NCBI GenBank assembly: GCA_003535775.1
Contig: DPYO01000178.1
Span: 1-7,245 of the forward strand
From: Fidelibacterota bacterium
GTDB lineage: Bacteria; Fidelibacterota; Marinisomatia; Marinisomatales; UBA8229
Direction of reading: 5' to 3'
Length of the DNA: 7,245 bases
The notes under the pieces are model-generated. The model worked only from the letters and a program-made list of their open reading frames with translations. It was not told the origin of the DNA and did not search any database. Of the stretch, positions 1 to 6,958 are shown one piece after another. Positions within the stretch are counted from its first letter, which is position 1, and each line of letters begins with the position of its first letter. Made by a program: the position numbers and the translations under genes.

Positions 1-21
1 GGTCTGAGCCTGGAGTTTTAA
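1..21 (+). CDS. 3' end of a possible outer-membrane protein gene (partial)
   Basis: The first frame reads GLSLEF and then a TAA stop at 19-21. Alternating hydrophobic residues ending in a terminal Phe are the usual last beta-strand of Gram-negative outer-membrane barrels, recognised by the BAM machinery. Only six codons are visible, so this is weak. A second open frame (codons from 3, stop at 36-38, ending in RKKII) is the alternative. No clear terminator hairpin follows either stop. Confidence 0.25.
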   Translation, partial: GLSLEF

Positions 22-81
22 GAAAAAAAAATAATCTAAAGTTGCTTTAATAACAGTAGTTCTTGATGCCCTTTTTATAAG

Positions 82-103
82 AAATGTGACATACATCACA
101 TTA
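82..103. promoter_or_regulatory. CRP/FNR-family activator binding site (near-consensus palindrome)
   Basis: The core is a perfect TGTGA (85-89), six-base spacer, TCACA (96-100). The flanks extend the symmetry (AAA before, TTA after), matching the E. coli CRP consensus outside the spacer at nearly every position. The centre is at 92.5. Relative to the AT-rich -10 candidates, this places it about 43, 52 or 63 bp upstream of a possible start site, so class II (-41.5) or class I (-61.5) activation is geometrically possible. The factor in this organism is unknown. A CRP/FNR superfamily regulator with a CRP-like recognition helix is the inference. Confidence 0.6.
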
Positions 104-123
104 CTTATTTTTATTACTGTAAA

Positions 124-149
124 TAAAATTCGTATAGTCTATATTTAAT
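124..149 (+). promoter_or_regulatory. Candidate -10 region(s) for the first large gene
   Basis: Three overlapping AT-rich hexamers resemble TATAAT: TAAAAT (124-129), TATAGT (133-138) and TTTAAT (144-149). TAAAAT would put the CRP-like site near -43 and TTTAAT near -63, the two classical activator positions. No -35 box is convincing. Sigma-factor consensus in this phylum may differ, so this is tentative. Confidence 0.25.
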
Positions 150-266
150 ACTCAAATTAAATGGAAAAATAAAAGTATTGTATATTATTTTTTAGGAAAT
201 AACAGGTAAATGAGTATGGTAGGTTTGTAGAACGTTAATAGTAATAATAACTGATGGCTAGTAGAT

Positions 267-276
267 AAAGAAAGGA
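267..276 (+). promoter_or_regulatory. Ribosome-binding site of the first large gene
   Basis: AAAGAAAGGA ends 7 nt before the ATG at 284. This is a good Shine-Dalgarno match at normal spacing and supports that start. Confidence 0.7.
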
Positions 277-283
277 TTCCAGT

Positions 284-3200
284 ATGAAAAGAATAACAGT
301 ATTTTTGATGACAGCGCTTGTGTCTTGGAGCATTCTTTTACCAAAGGAGCGTCCGGCTGTAAATAATGATAAAGCAAGAATTATGCATGATGGAAGAGAA
401 TATTCGCCTAATCGTGTCAAACAAAATAGTATGGTTCCGACTAGAGAAGATATTATTTACTCAGATGATTTTGAAGGTGATATTGAATGGAATTACGATG
501 CAGGCTGGGAATTGACGGAATCAGACTTTAACAGTCCATCCCACAGCTTTAATTCTCCTAATGATGCGGGCACCCAGAACGCGTCATGGAATCTGCTTTC
601 TCCGGTTATATCTCTTCCGGAAGTTGGATCGGATGACAATATAAATTTTGGGTTTCACTTATATAATAATCAGGTTGATTCAGATGGAGATGGGGATAAT
701 TTTCTGGAAGATTATTACAGTGTTTCCATGATGGATCCAAGTGAATTAGCATGGCATGCATCTGAATTTAATGCCTATGATGGAATGAGCTATTGGTGCG
801 GCAAGGAAGATGTAAACGGCTATCTTGATAGTTGGCTTCAATATTTAGATACACCCCCTATCAGCATACCCTCCTCCGGCTACCAATTAAAAGCACAGCT
901 GGCCTGGGGATTAGAGGATCCAGCAGGAGCCGAAGTTGCGGGGAGTTGTACCGATGGCTGGGATGCAGCGAATGTTCGTATCTCTACAGATGGAGGGACT
1001 ACCTGGGATTTACTTACGGGAAGCGATGCTTATGATTTTAGCTGTGGTTATGGCTGGATCTGGAATGACGCAGGTTATGAGTCGGGCGGAGCATTAAATC
1101 ATCTGGCTCCTGGCTGGGGAGGTCAGTCATCCTGGCATGAGGATACATTTAATTTGAACAGTTATGCGGGTGAGGAAGTCATTATTCGATTTGCTTTTGG
1201 ATCTGATCCTGCCTACAGCACCCCAGATGATGCTACACTGATCGGCTTCCGGGTAGATGATATCAGCGTTGAGAATAGTTCTGGTGATGTATTGTTTGAA
1301 GATAATGCTGATGATAGCAGTGAAATGACAGCCTCAGGAGCAGTCTGGGTGGATCAGTTCTATGATTATTGGGACGATGGTAGTTTAGGCGGAGGAGTAC
1401 GTCCGGGCAGTTTAGGCTGGGAAGAATACATCCCGGGACTACCGTTCAATGGAAATGTCTTTCTTGACATAACTGAATATGGGGGGAAAGACGTGATTTT
1501 CAAGATTCAATCCAGGTATGACGATAATGATGATGGAGGCCAGGGACTGGGACTGTTTATTGATGATTTTAAAATTTATCTTCCTTCCTCTGCAGCCTAT
1601 GCCCCGCCAACTGGTTTAACAGGAGAAGGATTGGACGGATCTTGCGAACTTCAATGGAACGATATGACTGCATCAGGTACTGAGAACTTTATTTATGATA
1701 ATGATGGTTTTGACGGATATTCAATCTACATGAACTCTGGTGTTGGATATGCTGGAGAAACTTTTGAGATTGCTGGACCTTCGCAAGTGAATACGATTTG
1801 GATTTACAATAGTGCAAATAATACAATTCCGACACAAACAGAAATATCTGGATATGGATTATTTGGTTCACTCTATAATACAGAACCAATGTATACAGAA
1901 GCAGTAAGCTTGATTGAAACTGGATGGAATGAGATTAGTTTAGCGGGGCATGAATGGAGTTTTGATGGAAGATATATTATCGCTTATCAAATCAGTGATG
2001 TTGTTAATGGTGAGCTAGACATTACTGCTGTTCCCAGTGAGCACAGCGTGTTTCGATCTTCTGGTGCCTGGGTAACATGGTTGGAAGATTCAGGAACAGA
2101 ATTATCAGATGGTGAATGGGGCATTCGTGCAAATATCACTTTTGAGGGTGTTGATGCAACCTATAACGTGTATCGGGATATGGCTCAGGTCACAAGTGGT
2201 TTAACCGTTAATAATTACACAGACACGGATGTTGTGAATAACGTGCCTTACACCTACGCAGTGAGCGCAACCTATTCGGATGGAGAGGAAAGTGCACTAT
2301 CTGAATCTGTTATCCTTACGCCCGAAGCTCAAACAGTATATGAATTGGTATGGGATGATGGCACTTCGGAGATGGGATTTAATGCAGGTGGCGGAAATTA
2401 TACTGCAGTCCGATTTTCTGCTGTAGGAAATGATGACCTCATTCGCATAAAATGGTATCAGGTAGGTGATGGAGGTGCTTTCTATCTCAAAATGTGGGAT
2501 GACAATAGCGGCCTCCCCGGTGATGAAACATACAGTACAATCGTCAGTGGTGGAGTTGATGGGTGGAACGCAAGGGAAATGATGGATGAACAAATCACCT
2601 TGAGCGGAACGTTCTGGGTTGGTGCTAAAGAGTTCAGTTCTACAAATCCTTTTGGACTGGATACGGATAGTGATTCAGAGAATTCCTATTTCCAGATTGG
2701 CAGTGGAGGCTGGGAACCGATTTCTAATTCAGGTTTATCCGGAAATTTAATGTTCAGGGTTTCATTGGATCATCCAGAGGGCGGCACTATTAGTTTGGAT
2801 GTGGATCATATGGCTGACTGGAACCTCGTGGGCTTGCCTGTGAGCGTAGAAGATCCCAATCATATGAGTATTTTTCCTGATGCGATTGAAGGGACTCTAT
2901 TTTCTTTTGGAAATGGATATGAATTGCAGGATGATCTCGTTACTGGAAGTGGTTATTGGTTGAGGTTTACAGAAAGTGGTTCCAGCACAATTACCGGTGA
3001 ATTATTGGGGAGCGTAAGTGTCTCTTTAATGACAGATTGGAACTTGATTTCAGGTCCTTCTGATGCAGTATCGTTTAATAATATTGATGATCCTGATGGA
3101 TTGATTATCCCCGGCACTGTTTATGGGTTTGGCAATGGGTATGAACAGACAGATGTTTTTGAACCTGGGAAAGGCTACTGGGTGCGTTCAACCGGTGTTG

Positions 3201-3871
3201 GAGATGTCAACATTGGGGGAGCCAGGTCAGGAAAAACAACTAATCCATTGGCAAGTAAGCTGGATAACACTAACAGCATTAGTGTTAATGATGCAGAACT
3301 CTATTTTGGTGTGAATATTCCTGAAGAAGATAAATTGAGCTTCAGTCTGCCTCCAAAACCTCCTGCAGGTGGTTTTGATATCCGATTTTCCGGGAATTTG
3401 AAAGTTGCTCACGATATGGGTGTGATTGAAATCATGAACAGTTCGGAGATTATCCATATCAGTTATAATGTGGTTGATAAAAATAATTGGATTTTACATG
3501 ATCCATTAACCCAGAAAGATCATGTTCTCTCGGGATCAGGAGAAATTCAAATTGTAGGGAATTCTGAAGTATTATTTTTGAGTAAAAGCAATAAGGATGT
3601 TGTTCCGAACGCCTTTGTTCTTCATTCTGCTTTTCCAAATCCCTTCAACCCGTCTACACAGATTAGCTACTACCTTTCAAAGGAAACTCACGTGGATATC
3701 TCTGTATATGATATAGCTGGTCGTTTAACAGAGACTCTTGTTAACGATTTGAAAGATCGTGGATCTCATGCGATTATCTGGAATGCCTTTAATCAATCGA
3801 GTGGTGTTTATTTTATAAAGATTACAGCAGATGATTTTTCGGATGCACAAAAAGTGATATTGACAAAATAA
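284..3871 (+). CDS. Secreted multi-domain beta-sandwich protein with type IX-like C-terminal sorting domain
   Basis: 1195 residues, no recognised enzyme. Residues 1-25 form a basic start plus a hydrophobic stretch (TVFLMTALVSWSILLP), a probable signal peptide with an unclear cleavage site. Residues 60-330 resemble the jelly-roll domain that follows the catalytic part of M6/immune-inhibitor-A peptidases: DDFEGD, SDFNSPSHS, STDGGTTW, YAGEEVIIRFAFGSD, GFRVDDISV. A second, shorter copy (335-432) ends in LFIDDFKIY. Residues 440-680 look like one fibronectin type III domain split by an inserted beta-domain (about 466-620). Residues 685-828 form a related beta-domain. Residues 836-1108 are the tandem WNL/GYW module plus a beta-domain also found in the downstream protease, and 1109-1195 are the sorting domain (FPNPFNPST, VYDIAGRL, SGVYFIKI). 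An Asp-rich loop (residues 132-138) may bind calcium. There is no HExxH. Likely role: exported surface or released binding/adhesion protein. The CRP-like site upstream suggests catabolite- or redox-type control. Confidence 0.9.
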   Translation: MKRITVFLMTALVSWSILLPKERPAVNNDKARIMHDGREYSPNRVKQNSMVPTREDIIYSDDFEGDIEWNYDAGWELTESDFNSPSHSFNSPNDAGTQNASWNLLSPVISLPEVGSDDNINFGFHLYNNQVDSDGDGDNFLEDYYSVSMMDPSELAWHASEFNAYDGMSYWCGKEDVNGYLDSWLQYLDTPPISIPSSGYQLKAQLAWGLEDPAGAEVAGSCTDGWDAANVRISTDGGTTWDLLTGSDAYDFSCGYGWIWNDAGYESGGALNHLAPGWGGQSSWHEDTFNLNSYAGEEVIIRFAFGSDPAYSTPDDATLIGFRVDDISVENSSGDVLFEDNADDSSEMTASGAVWVDQFYDYWDDGSLGGGVRPGSLGWEEYIPGLPFNGNVFLDITEYGGKDVIFKIQSRYDDNDDGGQGLGLFIDDFKIYLPSSAAYAPPTGLTGEGLDGSCELQWNDMTASGTENFIYDNDGFDGYSIYMNSGVGYAGETFEIAGPSQVNTIWIYNSANNTIPTQTEISGYGLFGSLYNTEPMYTEAVSLIETGWNEISLAGHEWSFDGRYIIAYQISDVVNGELDITAVPSEHSVFRSSGAWVTWLEDSGTELSDGEWGIRANITFEGVDATYNVYRDMAQVTSGLTVNNYTDTDVVNNVPYTYAVSATYSDGEESALSESVILTPEAQTVYELVWDDGTSEMGFNAGGGNYTAVRFSAVGNDDLIRIKWYQVGDGGAFYLKMWDDNSGLPGDETYSTIVSGGVDGWNAREMMDEQITLSGTFWVGAKEFSSTNPFGLDTDSDSENSYFQIGSGGWEPISNSGLSGNLMFRVSLDHPEGGTISLDVDHMADWNLVGLPVSVEDPNHMSIFPDAIEGTLFSFGNGYELQDDLVTGSGYWLRFTESGSSTITGELLGSVSVSLMTDWNLISGPSDAVSFNNIDDPDGLIIPGTVYGFGNGYEQTDVFEPGKGYWVRSTGVGDVNIGGARSGKTTNPLASKLDNTNSISVNDAELYFGVNIPEEDKLSFSLPPKPPAGGFDIRFSGNLKVAHDMGVIEIMNSSEIIHISYNVVDKNNWILHDPLTQKDHVLSGSGEIQIVGNSEVLFLSKSNKDVVPNAFVLHSAFPNPFNPSTQISYYLSKETHVDISVYDIAGRLTETLVNDLKDRGSHAIIWNAFNQSSGVYFIKITADDFSDAQKVILTK
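2789..3871 (+). repeat. Shared C-terminal module, copy A (within first large gene)
   Basis: Residues 836-1195 of the first protein align almost without gaps to the last ~365 residues of the protease downstream. Shared landmarks are WNLVGLP, FPDAIEGTLFSFG, GYWLRF, WNLISG, EPGKGYWVRST, ELYFGV, SLPP.PP.G.FD.RF, GVIE.MN, and LHSA.PNPFNP. In the first 50 residues from WNLVGLP, about 32 are identical. Third codon positions differ widely, so this is an old domain duplication and not recent gene conversion. Confidence 0.85.
2816..3223 (+). repeat. Tandem ~73-residue repeat (two units) in first large protein
   Basis: Two consecutive units follow the pattern WNL-(V/I)-x-G/L ... P-x-x-(I/G)-x-(G)T-(L/V)-(F/Y)-x-FGNGYE ... 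G-x-GYW-(L/V)-R. The two Trp of WNL are residues 846 and 919 (73 apart), and the GYW motifs are residues 890-892 and 964-966. The second unit ends near the NIGG motif. The same pair recurs in the protease. Confidence 0.75.
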
Positions 3872-3874
3872 AGG

Positions 3875-3903
3875 TTGAGAATACTTTTCGTTAGGTTTTA
3901 AAT
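3875..3903 (+). promoter_or_regulatory. Weak candidate promoter for the protease gene, upstream of the hairpin
   Basis: TTGAGA (3875-3880) is followed after 17 nt by TTAAAT (3898-3903), matching 5 of 6 and 4 of 6 sigma70-type positions. Transcription would begin about 3910, just before the hairpin, which would then sit in the protease leader. AT-rich DNA produces such matches by chance. Confidence 0.2.
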
Positions 3904-3914
3904 ACATTCAATCA

Positions 3915-3958
3915 AAATCCTGAGTCTCCAAATTTGGAGACTCGGGATTTGTATTTTT
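3915..3958 (+). terminator. Rho-independent terminator after the first large gene
   Basis: An 18-nt arm (3915-3932) is immediately followed by its reverse complement (3933-3950), with only one G·U mismatch. The core is GAGTCTCC/GGAGACTC, and the central AAATTT probably provides the loop. GTA and five T (3954-3958) follow on the + strand. It lies 43 nt after the stop codon at 3871. The opposite strand has only TTTT after its arm, so termination there would be weaker. It ends about 45 bp before the protease start, which leaves little room for a separate promoter. Confidence 0.8.
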
Positions 3959-4003
3959 CAAGGGAAGCATTAAAGACCAAGGAATAAAAAAAACAGTAAA
4001 GTG

Positions 4004-6958
4004 ATGAGCAAACGAAATGATTTAATCAAAACATTATTGATGGTTAGTACTGTGTTTTCTCTTTCGATTTTGATTGCTTCTTCCAGTCATTATCGTGATG
4101 ATGCTTTGTTGTTTTGCTTAAAACCTGAGTACCAGCAACTCAATATTCAAAAGACATCAGATGGAATTATAGTTGATCTGGATGTGTTAGACAATTTTTT
4201 CAATTCTGTTCATATAAAAAAGTTAGAGCCTTGGCTTCCAGGGGCAACATCGGAAGATCATAGGGGAGACGTTTATTTGGATCGTATCTATAGGTTGACT
4301 TTGGATGAGAATGAACGCCAGTCAATCGACCTGATAAGAAATCAAATAGATGGTTTGTCCGTCATTCATTCTACTGAATTAGATCCCATACGCAAACTGA
4401 GCTATATCCCTAATGATCCTCAGTATAACCAGCAATGGTTTTTATCTCAAATTAATGCTAACGATGCTTGGGAATTTTGGGATTTTAATGATGGTGAAAT
4501 CCCTGGAAATAGCTCTGTAATTCTTTCCTCAGTAGATCTTGGCGTTAACTGGAAACACGCTGATCTTGTTGGCAATATTTGGCAAAATCTGGGGGAAGAT
4601 GCTGATGGTGATGGACAGACAATAATTTATTCTGGAGGCCAATGGATTTATGACCCCGATGATTTGAATGGGTTTGATGATGACAACTGGGATAATAATT
4701 TATCTACACACATTGATGATTTAATCGGTTGGGATGTATCTGAGGCCAGTTATGGAGACAATGACCCAGATCCTCCTCATTCTGGGGGCTGGTCCCATGG
4801 AACCCACGTTGCCGGACTATTATCTGCTACAACCGACAATAACACAGGGGTTGCCTCTACTGCTTTCAGCTGCAGTATCATGTCCGTCAAATGTACTGGT
4901 GATGATGAAGATCCCCAGTATATCACAAATAGCCAGGCTGGAATCATATATGCAGCAAAAGCAGGATACCATTCCCAGGGGTTTTCAATAGTTAACTGTA
5001 GTTTTGGAGGAGGAGGATATAGCTCGTATGAACAGGATGTAATGGATATCCTTCGTGAAGATTATAATGCTTTAATTTTTGCCTCTGCAGGCAATGGCGA
5101 CGGGGGGGAAGATGATACCCCTCAATATCCTGCCAGTTATGAAAATGTCATATCTGTCACTGCCCTGGGTCAGAATGATTCTTGGAATCATTGGGCAACC
5201 TATAATGAGTTTGTTGACCTGGCTTCTCCGGGGGAAGGTATAAGAAGTACTACTATCAATGGATATTCGTCTTGGAGTGGAACATCCATGGCATCGCCCG
5301 TCGCTGCAAGTTGTGCCGGACTATTAAAATCGCTTTATCCTGATTGGAATTCAAACCAGATTGAAATGATGCTTTTGGCTACTTCTGATCCGATTATTTA
5401 CACCATCAATTCTGAGCAATATTTGCAGGGCCAACTTGGTAGGGGAAGAGTTGATATTTTGAAAGCTGTTGAAGTTGCTCTTTTTCCACAGATTGAGTTT
5501 GTGGATGTTGATGTAGCAGTGTTAGATGGATCAGATGATAATATTAATCCTGGTGAATCAATTGAATTAAGGACCATACTCTATGCTAATGAAGATTGGG
5601 GTACCGCTGTCGATGTCATTGGGACCTTGTCTGCCGCATCAAATGAAGTGAATATCTCCAGCAACATGGCATATTTTGGCAGTATGGCACCTGGCGAAGC
5701 TTCCTTGAATGAGTCCGATCCCTTTATTGTTCAATTTGGAAACAATATTCCAGGAGGAAATGTAGAGATTAATCTGTTTCTAATTTCAAATGTAGAAGAT
5801 AATATTGAGTATACAGCTGAAATCACTTTCTCAATCTATGTGGAAGATGATGCCGGTATTATCCAGTTGCCTCTTTTACACCAATCAGGATGGAACCTGG
5901 TTGGACTTCCTCTGGAAGTGGAAAACTCCCATTACTTGAATTTATTTCCGGATGCTATTGAGGGTACACTTTTTTCTTTCGGCGCAAGCTATGAGCCTGA
6001 AACTACATTAGCGTACGGAGAAGGATACTGGCTGAGATTTTCAGATCAGGGAATGAATGAACTCTCAGGAATTGAACTTACTTCGGTAACAATTGCTCTC
6101 AATGAAAACTGGAATCTCATTTCAGGAATTACGAGTGAAACAAGTATTTATTCAATTGGTGATCCGAATAATATCATAATACCCGGAACATTTTATGCGT
6201 TTAATGAAAGTTATGAATTAACTGAAATTCTTGAGCCGGGGAAGGGATATTGGGTGCGCTCAACCAGCGCTGGAAGTATCAATATTGGATCAGTTAGATT
6301 GGGAAAAATAACAACCCCATTCGCAAGTACGTTAAATAATGCTAACATTATCAGTATTAACGGTGCAGAGCTGTATTTTGGTGTTGATATTCCTGAAGCT
6401 GAAAGATTGAGCTATAGTTTGCCTCCACCCCCCCCCACAGGTGCTTTTGATGTACGGTTTACCGGCGATTGGAAATACTGCGGTAGTGAAGGTGTGATCG
6501 AGGTGATGAATCCAAGTGTACCATTGGAAGTAGAATTCAATGTAAGGGATGGAGAAAAATGGGAATTAGTAAATAAAGAAACGAATTCAACCTTTATTTT
6601 GCATGGTGAGGGAAACATTGCAAATCCAGGCGGAGGTGACAGTTTTATTTTGCAGAAAATAGATGATACCATTATCGCAGATTCCTTTATTCTGCATTCT
6701 GCATATCCAAATCCTTTCAATCCAATGACAACACTTCGGTACGATCTTCCAGAAGAATCTCATGTGACTCTTATCATCTACGATCTTATGGGAGGAGAGA
6801 TAAGTACCTTGGTCAATACGACCCAAAAGGGAGGTTACAAATCTGTTATATGGAATGGTACAGATACCTTTGGTAAACCGGTTAGTGCTGGGGTCTATCT
6901 GTACCAAATTCAGGCAGGGAATTTTGTCCAGGTGAAAAAGATGTTGATGTTAAAATAA
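4004..6958 (+). CDS. Secreted subtilisin-family (S8) serine protease with type IX-like sorting domain
   Basis: 984 residues from ATG 4004. GTG at 4001 is an in-frame alternative, and the best Shine-Dalgarno (AAGGA, 3979-3983) is unusually far from either. Residues 1-28 form a signal peptide (LLMVSTVFSLSILIA). Residues ~30-135 resemble the inhibitory propeptide of fervidolysin-like S8 enzymes, followed by the typical PNDPQYNQQW entry. The catalytic domain spans ~140-490: Asp178 in SSVDLGV, His265 in HGTHVAG, oxyanion Asn364 in ASAGN, Ser428 in GTSMASP. All are intact, so it should be active. An acidic, possibly calcium-binding insert (DADGDG, FDDDNWDNN) separates Asp from His. Residues ~497-615 are a beta-sandwich beginning DGSDDNINPGES, common after peptidases with sorting domains. 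Residues 620-892 are the tandem WNL/GYW module and beta-domain shared with the upstream protein, and 893-984 the sorting domain (YPNPFNPMT, IYDLMGGE, SAGVYLYQIQAG, KKMLMLK). Likely role: extracellular or surface-attached proteolysis after outer-membrane export. Confidence 0.93.
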   Translation: MSKRNDLIKTLLMVSTVFSLSILIASSSHYRDDALLFCLKPEYQQLNIQKTSDGIIVDLDVLDNFFNSVHIKKLEPWLPGATSEDHRGDVYLDRIYRLTLDENERQSIDLIRNQIDGLSVIHSTELDPIRKLSYIPNDPQYNQQWFLSQINANDAWEFWDFNDGEIPGNSSVILSSVDLGVNWKHADLVGNIWQNLGEDADGDGQTIIYSGGQWIYDPDDLNGFDDDNWDNNLSTHIDDLIGWDVSEASYGDNDPDPPHSGGWSHGTHVAGLLSATTDNNTGVASTAFSCSIMSVKCTGDDEDPQYITNSQAGIIYAAKAGYHSQGFSIVNCSFGGGGYSSYEQDVMDILREDYNALIFASAGNGDGGEDDTPQYPASYENVISVTALGQNDSWNHWATYNEFVDLASPGEGIRSTTINGYSSWSGTSMASPVAASCAGLLKSLYPDWNSNQIEMMLLATSDPIIYTINSEQYLQGQLGRGRVDILKAVEVALFPQIEFVDVDVAVLDGSDDNINPGESIELRTILYANEDWGTAVDVIGTLSAASNEVNISSNMAYFGSMAPGEASLNESDPFIVQFGNNIPGGNVEINLFLISNVEDNIEYTAEITFSIYVEDDAGIIQLPLLHQSGWNLVGLPLEVENSHYLNLFPDAIEGTLFSFGASYEPETTLAYGEGYWLRFSDQGMNELSGIELTSVTIALNENWNLISGITSETSIYSIGDPNNIIIPGTFYAFNESYELTEILEPGKGYWVRSTSAGSINIGSVRLGKITTPFASTLNNANIISINGAELYFGVDIPEAERLSYSLPPPPPTGAFDVRFTGDWKYCGSEGVIEVMNPSVPLEVEFNVRDGEKWELVNKETNSTFILHGEGNIANPGGGDSFILQKIDDTIIADSFILHSAYPNPFNPMTTLRYDLPEESHVTLIIYDLMGGEISTLVNTTQKGGYKSVIWNGTDTFGKPVSAGVYLYQIQAGNFVQVKKMLMLK
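5861..6958 (+). repeat. Shared C-terminal module, copy B (within protease gene)
   Basis: This is the counterpart of the region at 2789-3871. It includes two WNL...GYW(L/V)R units, with WNL Trp at residues 630 and 703 (73 apart, the same period as in the first protein), the LYFG beta-domain, and the sorting domain. The poly-Pro stretch SLPPPPPTG replaces SLPPKPPAG of the first protein. Confidence 0.85.
6428..6436 (+). repeat. Nine-C homopolymer tract in the protease gene
   Basis: The tract encodes three of the five prolines at residues 807-811, between the module and the sorting domain. Gain of one C would bring a TGA at 6448-6450 into frame. Loss of one C would bring a TGA at 6495-6497 into frame. 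Either event would remove the sorting domain but leave the whole catalytic domain. Confidence 0.8.

Larger units (their letters stand above)
22..283. other. AT-rich intergenic/leader region upstream of the first large gene
   Basis: I see no credible gene in this stretch. It holds the CRP-like palindrome at 82-103, several AT-rich hexamers resembling -10 boxes (TAAAAT at 124-129, TATAGT at 133-138, TTTAAT at 144-149), and the ribosome-binding site before 284. None of the -10 candidates has a good TTGACA-type partner, which would fit an activator-dependent promoter. The 5' leader of the mRNA would then be roughly 130-150 nt. Confidence 0.5.

Noticed and set aside
235..420. Minus-strand open frame overlapping the start of the first gene
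   Set aside because: It overlaps the ribosome-binding site and signal peptide of a strongly supported gene. Its hydrophobic look comes from AT-rich leader DNA.
2297..2593. Open frames on the minus strand inside the two large genes (e.g. 2297-2593, 3227-3457, 6412-6720, 6587-6907)
   Set aside because: They lie wholly opposite well-supported coding sequence, lack ribosome-binding sites and show no recognisable domain; they are shadows of the coding frames.
3860..3865. Perfect TTGACA at the end of the first gene as a -35 box
   Set aside because: No acceptable -10 hexamer occurs 16-18 nt downstream, and the bases are explained by the Leu-Thr codons of the coding sequence.
284..3871. First large protein as a metalloprotease because of its M6-like domains
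   Set aside because: No HExxH or other catalytic motif is present in the 1195 residues; only accessory-type beta-domains are seen.
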